Numbered from the stretch's first letter, positions 1-7,310 are shown. The stretch is DNA of 14,860 bases from JAWXTP01 sp044433415 (GCA_044433415.1 JAWXTP010000073.1:1-14860), one strand, 5' to 3'. A program made the numbers and translations. The notes: generated by a model not told the origin, from the letters alone.

Positions 1-29
1 ATGACTTGGTCAAAAGGTATTGATCCCAT
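1..29 (-). CDS. Possible 5' end of a divergent gene (partial)
   Basis: On the minus strand an ATG at 29-27 opens a frame reading MGSIPFDQV before the window edge. It is preceded by an AAGAA-rich stretch and, 28 bases further upstream, by TATCTTTG at 65-58, a good Bacteroidetes -7 element, although no convincing -33 box is visible. Only nine codons can be seen, so the product cannot be named. The alternative is the plus-strand frame 1-45 ending in IDPIFFEY and a stop, which could be the tail of a gene entering from the left. The two readings exclude each other and neither is secure. Confidence 0.3.
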
Positions 30-234
30 ATTCTTCGAGTATTAAATGTATAATGCTCAAAGATACACAAAATTTTCATCACCTTTGGCGAAGTGCTAGC
101 TTCATGTCGGTTTCATATTAATTATAAATTTAAGTTTTCTAGTTTTCAAAAGACGCGTACGAGATAACACTATTATCTTAGACAACATGTAAATGTATTT
201 GACACTCCCTTTTAATAATAACATCCAAAGGTAC

Positions 235-263
235 TTGTTTTTTTTTAATTTATTCTATCTTTG
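235..263 (+). promoter_or_regulatory. Promoter of the MFS transporter gene
   Basis: TTG at 235-237 and TATCTTTG at 256-263 are separated by 18 bases, close to the Bacteroidetes TTTG / TAnnTTTG pattern. The ATG of the transporter lies 20 bases beyond the -7 box, giving a very short leader. The rest of 1-234 is AT-rich and shows nothing else convincing apart from a six-base hairpin near 161-177. Confidence 0.7.
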
Positions 264-283
264 CAGAAAAAATATAAAATAGT

Positions 284-1474
284 ATGGAAAATTGTGAAAG
301 TAAGCCAAAATTGTGGACGAAAAATTTGTGTTATATAGCGTTAGCTATATTTTTTATGTTTTGTGCTTTTTATATGCTTATGCCCATCATCGCTATGTAT
401 GTTGTGGATAGGTTTAATGCAGATGTTTCTGTAGCAGGTGTTGTTGTGTCAGTATACATTATTACAGCACTTATAATGAGACCTTTCTCAGGGTATTTTG
501 TAGATAAATATGACAGGAAAAAACTTTACTGTATCTCTTATATAATCTTTGGATTGCTATGCTTAGGTTATGTATTTGCAGCCTCTATAACCTTGCTTAT
601 AGTGCTAAGAATGTGTCTAGGTGCTACTTTCTCTATGGTAACAACCTCAGGTAGTACACTTTCTATAGACCTTATGCCTTCTGAAAGACGTGGAGAAGGT
701 ATAGGATATATGGGAGCACTAACAGTGCTTTCTATGGCAGCAGGACCTATGTTAGGCTTGTATTTTAAGTCTCTTTTTTCGTATGAAGGACTGTTTATCT
801 CAGCGTTTATCTCATGTGTTATAGGTTGTTATTTTGCTCTTTCTATAAAGACTAAACCACGTCCACATGTAGTGCACGCACCTATGTCGTTAGATAGATT
901 CTATTTAAAATCTGCTACTTCTATGGCTATAGTTGTCGCTATGACTAACTTTCCCTATGGTTCTCTTATGGCGTATGTGCCACTTTACCTTAAAGAAAGT
1001 GGAGTCAATGCAGAAGCAGGTAATTTCTTTTTCTACCTAGCTCTAGGGGTAGTATTTTCTAGACTTATCTCAGGTAAGCTATTAAATAAGGGTCTTCAAA
1101 ATATGTTATTAACTATAGGTCTTTGCGGACTTATCTCAGCTTTTGTAATTTTCATATTCTTCATAAGTGAAGCTACATTTATTGTTTCATCACTTCTTAT
1201 AGGCTTAAGTTACGGGTTAATTTCTCCATCTATACAATCCATGATAATAGACTTAGTGCCTCATTCTAAGAGAGGTACAGCTAACTCTACATATTTTGTG
1301 GCTCTGGATTTAGGTTCTGGTTTAGGAATGTTGCTAGGAGGGTTTATAGCTAGCGCTTCAAGTTACAAAACACTTATGATAATAGCATTATCGCTAATTG
1401 TTATCGCTGTGCTTACCTACAAGTTATACTCTTTCGGCAATTACAAAAAAATGCTTGCACAAACGAATCATTAA
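284..1474 (+). CDS. MFS family transporter, drug/metabolite efflux type
   Basis: The gene encodes 396 residues, the usual length for a 12-helix major facilitator permease of the inner membrane. Hydrophobic helices run throughout, the first at about residues 15-41. The loop after the second helix carries motif A: G70, D74, then D77-R78-K79-K80, with Asp where Gly is more usual. A glycine-rich helix, MGALTVLSMAAGPMLG (about 143-158), fits the motif C position seen in proton-driven antiporters. A motif-A-like SKRGTANS element opens the last helix pair of the second half. The start follows a short leader from a good promoter. The gene stands alone, with the next gene beginning 148 bases later from its own promoter. 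The family also includes Bcr/CflA-like and YfcJ/YhhS-like exporters, and the substrate cannot be told. The assignment to MFS is firm; export rather than import is an inference. Confidence 0.88.
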   Translation: MENCESKPKLWTKNLCYIALAIFFMFCAFYMLMPIIAMYVVDRFNADVSVAGVVVSVYIITALIMRPFSGYFVDKYDRKKLYCISYIIFGLLCLGYVFAASITLLIVLRMCLGATFSMVTTSGSTLSIDLMPSERRGEGIGYMGALTVLSMAAGPMLGLYFKSLFSYEGLFISAFISCVIGCYFALSIKTKPRPHVVHAPMSLDRFYLKSATSMAIVVAMTNFPYGSLMAYVPLYLKESGVNAEAGNFFFYLALGVVFSRLISGKLLNKGLQNMLLTIGLCGLISAFVIFIFFISEATFIVSSLLIGLSYGLISPSIQSMIIDLVPHSKRGTANSTYFVALDLGSGLGMLLGGFIASASSYKTLMIIALSLIVIAVLTYKLYSFGNYKKMLAQTNH

Positions 1475-1502
1475 TCATTAAACATTAAAAGTTAATCATT
1501 AA
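1471..1502. repeat. Short direct repeat TTAATCATTAA
   Basis: TTAATCATTAA occurs at 1471-1481, overlapping the stop codon of the transporter gene, and again at 1492-1502. It is a simple AT-rich duplication of a kind often seen between Bacteroidota genes. No function is evident, and no clear terminator for the upstream gene was found in this gap. Confidence 0.55.
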
Positions 1503-1569
1503 TTACTCTATGTTTATCTATTAAAAAGGGGTATACGTCTACTAGATTTTTTATTTTGTAGGTATTGCT

Positions 1570-1577
1570 TAATTTTG
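1570..1577 (+). promoter_or_regulatory. Probable -7 element for the outer-membrane protein gene
   Basis: TAATTTTG matches the Bacteroidetes -7 consensus TAnnTTTG and lies 45 bases before the ATG at 1623. The expected -33 position holds only a T-run, so the promoter may be weak or activator-dependent. Confidence 0.5.
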
Positions 1578-1622
1578 TATTATCGAATTATGTAAAATAT
1601 AAACAAAATAATAAATTAACTT

Positions 1623-4526
1623 ATGAGAACGATTAAACTATTCACATTTGCTGTCGCGATGATGTTACAAGTGGGAGGCGTTGCTTATGCACAATCAACG
1701 GTTTCTACTAAGACTACTCAGACAACAAAGCAACAGGCTATATCTGGTAACTTTATTACTGGTAGGGTGCAGGATAATGTGACTAATGAGCCTATTATTG
1801 GCGCTACAGTAATTATTGATGGAACAACAAAAGGTACAGTAACAGACGAAAAGGGAGCTTTCTTTTTGAAGGATGTTACTGTAGGTAAGGAAATAACTTT
1901 AAATATTGACTTTATTGGTTATAAACAATATAAACTAAAATGTACACCTGAAAAGGGTAGAAACGGTGTAGGTGTCATTGGTTTTCTGGTTGATGCCTTA
2001 CTTACTGATGAAGTTGTTGTACAAGGTACAGCACCTATAGCTTTACAGATGGGTGACACTACTCAATATAATGCAGGTGCTTACAAAACAAACCCTGATG
2101 CTTACGCTTCTGACCTTTTAAATAAGATGCCTGGCTTCTCTGCTGATGGTGGTAAACTTACTGTTGGTGGTGAAGAGGTTACTCAAGTATATGTAGATGG
2201 TAAAGGTTACTTTAAAGATGATGTTTCTACAGCTATCAGTTCTCTTCCAGCTAGCATTATCGAGAGTGTTCAGCTTTTTGATGAAAAATCTGATGAATCA
2301 CGTTTCACAGGTGTAGATGATGGTAACAGAACAAAAACTATTAATATTGTTACAACAACAAAACAAAAGAATGCATACCTTGGTGACTATATCGTTGGTG
2401 GTGGTCACACTATAGGTGATGCTACTGATTTAGGAACTCTTTATAACTTTAAAGCAAATACTAATATCTTCCAAGGAGATAACCGTTTTACACTAAACTT
2501 AGGTGCTAATAACATTAACCAATCAGCTACCACAGGTAGTAGATACTATGGTGGTGGTAGTGGTTCTGACGGTTTGCAAAAAGCTATAGGTCTTAGTGCT
2601 AACTTCTCTGGTGAGTACAAGAAATCAGAATACAAAAAAACAGAACTTAACATAAGTTACTCTTTCTCAAACACTCAATCTGATGTAGAGAAAATAATTG
2701 ATAGACTTTACTATGAAACAGACGAATTTGGTGATAGCGAAAGCTATGGTGAAAAATATGTTTCTGGTTCTATAGGCAATAGTCACATGCTTCGTTTTGA
2801 TGTTGAGAGTGATATTAACGAAAAAAATAGAATCTTCTTTAGAGGTAATGGCCGTTTGTCAGACTCTAAAACAGGTGTTGTAACTGATGCAGAAACTTAC
2901 TTAGGAAGTGTTCTTTCGAACACATCATTCACAGACAAAACAACTAACAGTGACTCTTACTCTACCATGGGTAGTTTGACATGGTTTCGCAGTTTAGTGA
3001 AAAAGCACTCGTTAATATTATCTGCTAACTATAGTTTAAGCCGTTCAGAAAGTGATCAATTCTTAATTGGTGATACAGAACAATGGGAAGACGACCTCTT
3101 GTCAAGTAACATAGAGTATGACCAAGAAACATTAAACCTAACAAACAACAATAATGCAGGTTTAAAACTTAGCTACACTTATAAAATCAACGGTAAGAGT
3201 GGTTTTACAGCAGGTATTAACAGTTCATACACATGGAGTGACTCAGACAAAAAAACTTATCTGTTAGACGCTACAACTTTAGAATACACAGATATAGATG
3301 ATGACCTTTCTAATGTGTTTGACCGTGACTACTACAAGAACTCTATTAAAGTAGGATATTCTTATTATGAGAAAGATAAAATTAATTTATCTGTAAACTT
3401 CGACTATGAAAAAGCAGACCTTATAAACAATCAAACTTATCCTTTAGACGAGGTGTTTGAGAATAAATATAATTTTTACAGCCCTAATAGTTACATTCGT
3501 TTAGACTATTACTTTACAAAAAGTAAACGTATAAGTATTTCTTACAAAGGTAACTCTAACCTGCCTTCTATAACTCAGTTACAAGATGTTGTAGACAACA
3601 CTAACCCTCTGTTAGTAACAAGAGGTAATGCAGATTTGGAACAAAGTTTTGCTTCTACTTTAAGCATGACCTATAATGTTTCTAATATTACAAAATCTAC
3701 TAGTTTCAATGCTTTTGTTTTTGCTAATACTGAAGCTAACTATATCACAGATCAAACTGTTAAACTTACATCTGATGAATACATCAATGGAGTTCTTGTT
3801 TCTAGTGGTGCTCGTGTTAGTTCACCAGTAAATACTAGTGGTTATTGGAGTTTACGTTCAGGAGCTTACTACTCTTTTACAACCCCTAAAATATTATGTA
3901 ACTTCACTATAGGTGGTCGTTATTCTTATTCTCGTCTACCTTCTATTATTGATGGTGTTAAGAGTTTCTCTAACAGTAATGATGGTTCGGTCTCTTTAAA
4001 ATTAAATAGTAATATTTCTAATAATCTAGACTTCTCTATTTCTTCAAACTCTTCTGTAAGCATAGCTAGAAATAGTTTATCTTCTGAGAGTGACAACACT
4101 TATTTCAAAGAGAGTGTAGGAGTTGCTGCTAACTGGATTATTGCTAAAGGTTTCTTCATAAATGTAGATTACACTTATAACTTTTACAAATACTCTAGCA
4201 ACGAACCTGACGATCCTAACTACAGTATGCTTAATCTTGGTATAGGTAAGAAATTCCTTAAAAAGCAAAACCTAGAGCTTCGTGTTAGTGGATTTGATAT
4301 GCTTAACCAAAGTCAAGCTTTGACTCATACAATTGCTTCTGAATACGTTCAAGACGCTATCTCGAATGTACTACAGCGCTATTTGATGTTTACTGTTTCT
4401 TACAAGTTTAACACATTCAAAGGTCAAATGCCTAATGTAAACTCTGACAGACGTAATAGAGGTGGCATGGATGGCAGTAGTATGCGCGGCATGGGCGGTA
4501 TGGGCGGTGGCCCAGGAGGTCGCTAG
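1623..4526 (+). CDS. TonB-receptor-like outer membrane beta-barrel protein
   Basis: The 967-residue product starts with a signal peptide, probably cleaved after AYA at residue 23. A CarboxypepD_reg-like beta-sandwich follows at about 45-130 (ITGRVQDNVTNEPIIGATV, then a conserved FIGY). A TonB plug-like domain spans about 130-250 (DEVVVQG, then LLNKMPGFS, VYVDGKGY, ASIIESVQLFD). The rest is a long Asn/Ser/Tyr-rich barrel with alternating strands, resembling the OMP_b-brl_3 (PF14905) type. The last strand appears to be RYLMFTVSYKFNTF at about 922-935. A flexible Gly/Met/Arg-rich tail ends the protein, so the aromatic end of the barrel is not at the C-terminus. No SusD partner is adjacent, which argues against a classical glycan Sus pair; a peptide, metal or siderophore substrate or a structural role is possible. 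A two-component pair follows, and control by that pair is an inference. Confidence 0.87.
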   Translation: MRTIKLFTFAVAMMLQVGGVAYAQSTVSTKTTQTTKQQAISGNFITGRVQDNVTNEPIIGATVIIDGTTKGTVTDEKGAFFLKDVTVGKEITLNIDFIGYKQYKLKCTPEKGRNGVGVIGFLVDALLTDEVVVQGTAPIALQMGDTTQYNAGAYKTNPDAYASDLLNKMPGFSADGGKLTVGGEEVTQVYVDGKGYFKDDVSTAISSLPASIIESVQLFDEKSDESRFTGVDDGNRTKTINIVTTTKQKNAYLGDYIVGGGHTIGDATDLGTLYNFKANTNIFQGDNRFTLNLGANNINQSATTGSRYYGGGSGSDGLQKAIGLSANFSGEYKKSEYKKTELNISYSFSNTQSDVEKIIDRLYYETDEFGDSESYGEKYVSGSIGNSHMLRFDVESDINEKNRIFFRGNGRLSDSKTGVVTDAETYLGSVLSNTSFTDKTTNSDSYSTMGSLTWFRSLVKKHSLILSANYSLSRSESDQFLIGDTEQWEDDLLSSNIEYDQETLNLTNNNNAGLKLSYTYKINGKSGFTAGINSSYTWSDSDKKTYLLDATTLEYTDIDDDLSNVFDRDYYKNSIKVGYSYYEKDKINLSVNFDYEKADLINNQTYPLDEVFENKYNFYSPNSYIRLDYYFTKSKRISISYKGNSNLPSITQLQDVVDNTNPLLVTRGNADLEQSFASTLSMTYNVSNITKSTSFNAFVFANTEANYITDQTVKLTSDEYINGVLVSSGARVSSPVNTSGYWSLRSGAYYSFTTPKILCNFTIGGRYSYSRLPSIIDGVKSFSNSNDGSVSLKLNSNISNNLDFSISSNSSVSIARNSLSSESDNTYFKESVGVAANWIIAKGFFINVDYTYNFYKYSSNEPDDPNYSMLNLGIGKKFLKKQNLELRVSGFDMLNQSQALTHTIASEYVQDAISNVLQRYLMFTVSYKFNTFKGQMPNVNSDRRNRGGMDGSSMRGMGGMGGGPGGR

Positions 4527-4547
4527 ATTTTCCTATAATAAAATTTT

Positions 4548-4580
4548 AGTGAGGGAGAGCGTCGGCTCTCCCTCACTTTT
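4548..4580 (+). terminator. Rho-independent terminator after the outer-membrane protein gene
   Basis: A perfect 13-bp stem (AGTGAGGGAGAGC at 4548-4560 with its complement at 4565-4577) encloses the loop GTCG and is followed by a T-run. It lies 21 bases after the stop codon and separates this gene from the two-component genes. Confidence 0.93.
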
Positions 4581-4599
4581 TAAAAGTTCCTTTAATATT
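4577..4599 (+). repeat. Dispersed palindromic repeat, half copy
   Basis: TTTTTAAAAGTTCCTTTAAT resembles the right arm (TTTTAGAAGTYCCCTTAATT) of the repeat family found in other gaps of this window. It overlaps the T-run of the preceding terminator and lies about 30-50 bases upstream of the kinase start. The left arm is missing, and this copy is degenerate. Confidence 0.4.
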
Positions 4600-4630
4600 C
4601 CAAATTAACATATTTAAACCTTTAAAATTT

Positions 4631-5764
4631 ATGCTTATGTTAGAGTTAATTCAGAAATACAGAAAGGTTATTTTTCATACCTTAAGTTGGGTTATAATTC
4701 TATTTATTACCATTTTCGATATTGAGAATGTGGCTTTACGTACTAATACGATAAGTTACCAATTGCCAATATGGGTGACATATATAATTTTGTTTTATTT
4801 AAATTATTTAGTCCTTATACCTTATATCCTTTTACGCTCAGGGCTAAAATTTTATGTAGTAGCAGTAATCTTGGCAGTAATGGTTTCTTTTGTAGCTATT
4901 AGGGTGCCTCAGCAAATCACAAGACGTGAAAAGATAGAGGAAACAATGTACAAGCTAGAAAATAAGCTAGAACTCAATGAATTTGACAGGCGTATCTTAG
5001 GTCCACAAGTTCATATGCAGAATGCAAAAAAAAGATATGATGAAACTTTTAGTCATATTCAATTTAACCCTTTTGACAATAGAAATGCTGTAAATATCTA
5101 CGGTTTGTTATTGGTAATAACAATAAGTTTAATCACGCGCTTTTCACAAATTTGGAAAGACGAAGAGCAGAAACGTATAGAACAGGATAAGGAGTTGGTA
5201 AGTTCGGAGCTGGAATACCTAAAACAGCAGATAAATCCTCATTTTTTATTTAATGCTTTAAACTCTATATATTCATTATCTTTAGTAGGTTCTAAAAACA
5301 CGTCAGATTGTATTTTGAAATTATCTTCCATACTTCGCTATGTGCTTTACAACACAAACAAGTATGTGAGTCTTGCAGATGAGATGAAGGTTATAGATGA
5401 TTACATAGGTTTACAAAAGTTGAAGCTCACTTCTATGACTAACCTAACTACCGAAATTAAGGGCGATTTTAGCAAGTACAAAATAGAGCCTTTGTTACTT
5501 ATTCCAATTATAGAGAATGCCTTTAAATACGGTATAGATTCAACAAAAGAGTCATTTATTTTTATAAGCATAGAAGCTACAGACAAAAAAGTTATTTTAA
5601 TGACAAAAAACACGTTTGACAGCACTTTGAAGCCTATTAAGGACTCAGGGATAGGTCTAAAAAATGTGCAAAGACGTTTAGATTTAATATATCCTAATAA
5701 GCATAAGTTGGAAACTTCATCAAAAAGTAATATATTTGAGGTCAAACTGGAAATATTGCTTTAA
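4631..5764 (+). CDS. LytS/YehU-type sensor histidine kinase
   Basis: The 377-residue product is an inner-membrane sensor of the His_kinase (PF06580) class. Hydrophobic helices lie at about 13-30, 45-68, 71-93 and 154-170. Between helices three and four is a charged segment of about 60 residues that probably forms the sensory region. A short coiled linker leads to QQINPHFLFNALNSIY, whose conserved phospho-accepting histidine is His204. The ATPase part shows the N-box IPIIENAFKYG (Asn296) and the G-box DSGIGLKNVQ (338-347), after which the protein soon ends, as is normal for this compact class. A second ATG two codons downstream is an equally possible start. The response regulator begins five bases after the stop, so the two form an operon. 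The upstream gap of about 50 bases after the terminator shows no clear TAnnTTTG promoter. The signal is unknown. Confidence 0.92.
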   Translation: MLMLELIQKYRKVIFHTLSWVIILFITIFDIENVALRTNTISYQLPIWVTYIILFYLNYLVLIPYILLRSGLKFYVVAVILAVMVSFVAIRVPQQITRREKIEETMYKLENKLELNEFDRRILGPQVHMQNAKKRYDETFSHIQFNPFDNRNAVNIYGLLLVITISLITRFSQIWKDEEQKRIEQDKELVSSELEYLKQQINPHFLFNALNSIYSLSLVGSKNTSDCILKLSSILRYVLYNTNKYVSLADEMKVIDDYIGLQKLKLTSMTNLTTEIKGDFSKYKIEPLLLIPIIENAFKYGIDSTKESFIFISIEATDKKVILMTKNTFDSTLKPIKDSGIGLKNVQRRLDLIYPNKHKLETSSKSNIFEVKLEILL

Positions 5765-5769
5765 AGATT

Positions 5770-6477
5770 ATGAATATATTAGCTGTAGATGATGAGCCTT
5801 TAGCTCTTTCTGTTATAGAGACTTTTGCCAAGCAGGTTAGTGTTATAGAAGATATAACATTAATGACTTCTGCTGTTGAAGCCTTAGAGTTTTTACAGAA
5901 CAACGATGTGGATTTGGTCTATTTGGATATAAATATGCCCTATCTCACAGGTGTGGAATTTGCTAAGCTCATACCAGATTCTACTATGGTTATTTTTACT
6001 ACAGCTTATGAGGAATATGCACTTACAGGATTTGACTTGTCAGCTGTAGACTATATTGTGAAACCTTTCTCTTTTGATAGGTTTTTGAAGGCTACAATGA
6101 AAGCTAATGAGTTATTGACTTTACGCAATTCAGAAAGTGGTGTTGTAGGTAATTATTCGTCAGAATACCTTATGATAAAGGTGGAGTATTCGGTTGTGAA
6201 AGTGCTGGTAAATGATATACTTTACGTAGAAGGACTTAAAGATTATGTTAAGCTATACACAACTTCCAAAAATTATGTCACTAAGAGTACTATGAAAAAT
6301 GTGGAGCAGCGTTTATCTGCTGAGAAATTTATGAGGGTACATAAATCTTACATAATAAACCTAGGTAATGTTTCAGTTTTTGAAAACAATTGCATAGACT
6401 TGGGAGGAACCAAGATTCCTCTAGGTAGTGGGTACAGAGAACGTTTTTTTGACTTTCTAGAGAAACATAAATTGTAG
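5770..6477 (+). CDS. LytTR-family response regulator
   Basis: The 235-residue product has a CheY-like receiver (about 1-118) and a LytTR DNA-binding domain (about 130-232). The receiver has the acidic pocket D7-D8, phospho-acceptor Asp53 within YLDINMP, Thr77/Thr78 and Lys98 in the VKPF motif, so it should be phosphorylated. The LytTR part shows the typical course: DILYVEGLKDYVKLYTT, a recognition stretch FMRVHKSYIINL, and the end IPLGSGYRERFFDFL. Its partner kinase ends five bases upstream. Known LytTR regulators bind direct repeats upstream of targets. The outer-membrane protein gene just before this pair is a natural candidate target, but no paired LytTR box was identified by eye. The domain call is secure; the target is an inference. 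Confidence 0.93.
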   Translation: MNILAVDDEPLALSVIETFAKQVSVIEDITLMTSAVEALEFLQNNDVDLVYLDINMPYLTGVEFAKLIPDSTMVIFTTAYEEYALTGFDLSAVDYIVKPFSFDRFLKATMKANELLTLRNSESGVVGNYSSEYLMIKVEYSVVKVLVNDILYVEGLKDYVKLYTTSKNYVTKSTMKNVEQRLSAEKFMRVHKSYIINLGNVSVFENNCIDLGGTKIPLGSGYRERFFDFLEKHKL

Positions 6478-6499
6478 AAACTGTAAATATAAAATAGGT

Positions 6500-6531
6500 A
6501 AAATCCAATTTTTAGAAGTTCCCTATAATAA
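6500..6531 (+). repeat. Dispersed palindromic repeat, right half
   Basis: ATCCAATTTTTAGAAGTTCC followed by CTATAATAA matches the right half of the family, and nearly equals the half copy at 7668-7698. It lies 23 bases after the response regulator stop. No left arm precedes it. Confidence 0.55.
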
Positions 6532-6609
6532 AAAACATATTATCAACGTTATATAATCGAAAGTCTGGTAAACATGTACTTTGTTATTAAAAATTATTAA
6601 TTATTGCCT

Positions 6610-6753
6610 ATGGACGATTACTACTCTAATTTAACAATTTCTAGTGATATCGACAATGAGGAGCTTTTTGGCCATCATGTAGTACGAGGAACTCAGGAAT
6701 TAGCACATATCGATAATCTGTTAAAATCAGTTTTTAATGAGGTTGACGATTGA
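6610..6753 (+). CDS. Small hypothetical protein, 47 residues
   Basis: A 47-codon frame begins MDDYYSNLTISSDIDNEELF and ends LLKSVFNEVDD. It is rich in Asp and Glu, has no membrane segment, no signal peptide and no cysteine. An in-frame TAA at 6598-6600 fixes the 5' limit, with ATG 6610 the likely start (TTG at 6604 is possible). A strong terminator begins six bases after the stop codon, which argues that the frame ends a real transcript. A TACTTTG at 6577-6583 could be an imperfect -7 box; otherwise it would be read through from the response regulator gene 132 bases upstream. I do not recognise the family. It may be a small regulatory protein, or the open frame may be fortuitous in a short RNA transcript. 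Confidence 0.5.
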   Translation: MDDYYSNLTISSDIDNEELFGHHVVRGTQELAHIDNLLKSVFNEVDD

Positions 6754-6758
6754 AACAG

Positions 6759-6793
6759 AAAGCCATAAAATCGCGGGATTTTATGGCTTTTTT
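6759..6793 (+). terminator. Rho-independent terminator after the small ORF
   Basis: A perfect 14-bp stem (AAAGCCATAAAATC at 6759-6772 with its complement at 6777-6790) closes on the loop GCGG and runs into six T residues. It is the only terminator between the kinase gene and the accessory patch, so it may end the kinase-regulator transcript as well as the small ORF. Confidence 0.93.
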
Positions 6794-6815
6794 AGGCTCT
6801 TATGTTAATTATATA

Positions 6816-6846
6816 TTGACAGTTTCGCTAATTATTATTGAATTTG
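6816..6846 (+). promoter_or_regulatory. Probable promoter of the truncated ATPase gene
   Basis: TTG at 6816-6818 and TGAATTTG at 6839-6846 are 20 bases apart, matching the Bacteroidetes pattern except for G in place of A at the second base of the -7 box. Transcription would start near 6853, just before the palindrome at 6863 and the ATG at 6907. Confidence 0.5.
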
Positions 6847-6862
6847 CCAATAAATAGTATGG

Positions 6863-6886
6863 TTTATGTGATTTAAATCACATAAA
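6863..6886. promoter_or_regulatory. Perfect 24-bp palindrome with CRP-type half-sites
   Basis: The 24 bases form a perfect inverted repeat with no spacer mismatch. Its core at 6867-6882 is TGTGATTTAAATCACA, identical to the classical CRP arrangement TGTGA-N6-TCACA. It lies about 17 bases after the -7 box and 20 bases before the ATG at 6907, a position where a bound Crp/Fnr-family protein would block transcription. The regulator is not in the window, and binding is an inference from the site alone. Confidence 0.6.
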
Positions 6887-6906
6887 TCATATAAAATGTG
6901 TGAAAA

Positions 6907-6976
6907 ATGAAATTACAAAGAGATTCAATAGAGGCTTTATGCAAATGGAAGGATAGCAAAAACCGTAAGCCGCTAA
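6907..6976 (+). pseudogene. N-terminal remnant of an AAA/DUF4143-type ATPase
   Basis: The ATG at 6907 opens MKLQRDSIEALCKWKDSKNR followed by KPL. In the DUF4143-type ATPase family this is the N-terminal signature (a helix, then WKDSKNRKPL) that leads directly into the Walker A segment, usually RGARQVGKT. Here the family resemblance stops at KPL, exactly where the inverted-repeat element begins at 6977. The open frame then runs into the element as unrelated residues and stops at 7038 after 43 codons. No Walker A, Walker B or DUF4143 part was found downstream, so the gene was cut by insertion and deletion. A promoter-like pair and a palindromic operator remain upstream. The family call rests on remembered N-terminal motifs over only 23-24 residues. 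Confidence 0.6.
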
Positions 6977-7289
6977 GGGTCTTTCTCAAAATGTGTTGTA
7001 AAATATTTAACGATTATTTAGTTGTTTGTCGTGATTGATTATTAATCTATGGGAAAGGAAATATGTTTCCAAACCAGAAACCAAGGTAAATAACATGCTG
7101 CCCCTACAATAGGTCGCATCATTATTAATTATTTAGTCCGAATTGAACCCTGTTTGTCGTTATTAATTATTGATGCTAAGAAAAATTTTGTTTTTTAAAT
7201 TAAGAGGTATTAAAAATAAAACATTTTTTTGTACAGACTTACAAATATACTAGTGTAAGACCCCGAAACACACATTTTGAGAAAGACCC
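6977..7289. mobile_element. 313-bp non-coding element with 20-bp terminal inverted repeats
   Basis: GGGTCTTTCTCAAAATGTGT at 6977-6996 is repeated in perfect inverted orientation at 7270-7289. Between them are 273 AT-rich bases with no transposase and no long open frame, so this looks like a MITE or an internally deleted insertion sequence. The right end carries a second AAGACCCC 26 bases inside the terminal one (7257-7264 and 7283-7290). An 8-base direct repeat, GTTTGTCG, occurs at 7024-7031 and 7152-7159. No target-site duplication is visible (flanks CGCTAA and CAAAAT), so flanking DNA may have been lost. The left end interrupts the ATPase remnant; the right end stops 22 bases short of the tRNA terminator. 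The parent IS family was not recognised. Confidence 0.72.
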
Positions 7290-7310
7290 CAAAATCTCCC
7301 ATATAGATAC

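Noticed and set aside
1..45. Plus-strand frame ending IDPIFFEY and TAA as the tail of an upstream gene
   Set aside because: Fifteen codons are too few to judge, and the opposite strand has a start codon with a well-placed TATCTTTG. I kept the minus-strand reading only as a weak candidate.
4077..4268. Minus-strand open frame of 63 codons inside the outer-membrane protein gene
   Set aside because: It lies wholly antisense to a firmly identified gene and its translation has no family features.
5401..5745. Minus-strand open frame of 114 codons inside the kinase gene
   Set aside because: It is antisense to the conserved ATPase part of the kinase; the hydrophobic translation follows from the complementary codons.
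6523..6530. TATAAT as a sigma70-type -10 box before the small ORF
   Set aside because: Bacteroidota housekeeping promoters use TAnnTTTG rather than TATAAT, and this one lies inside a dispersed repeat copy.
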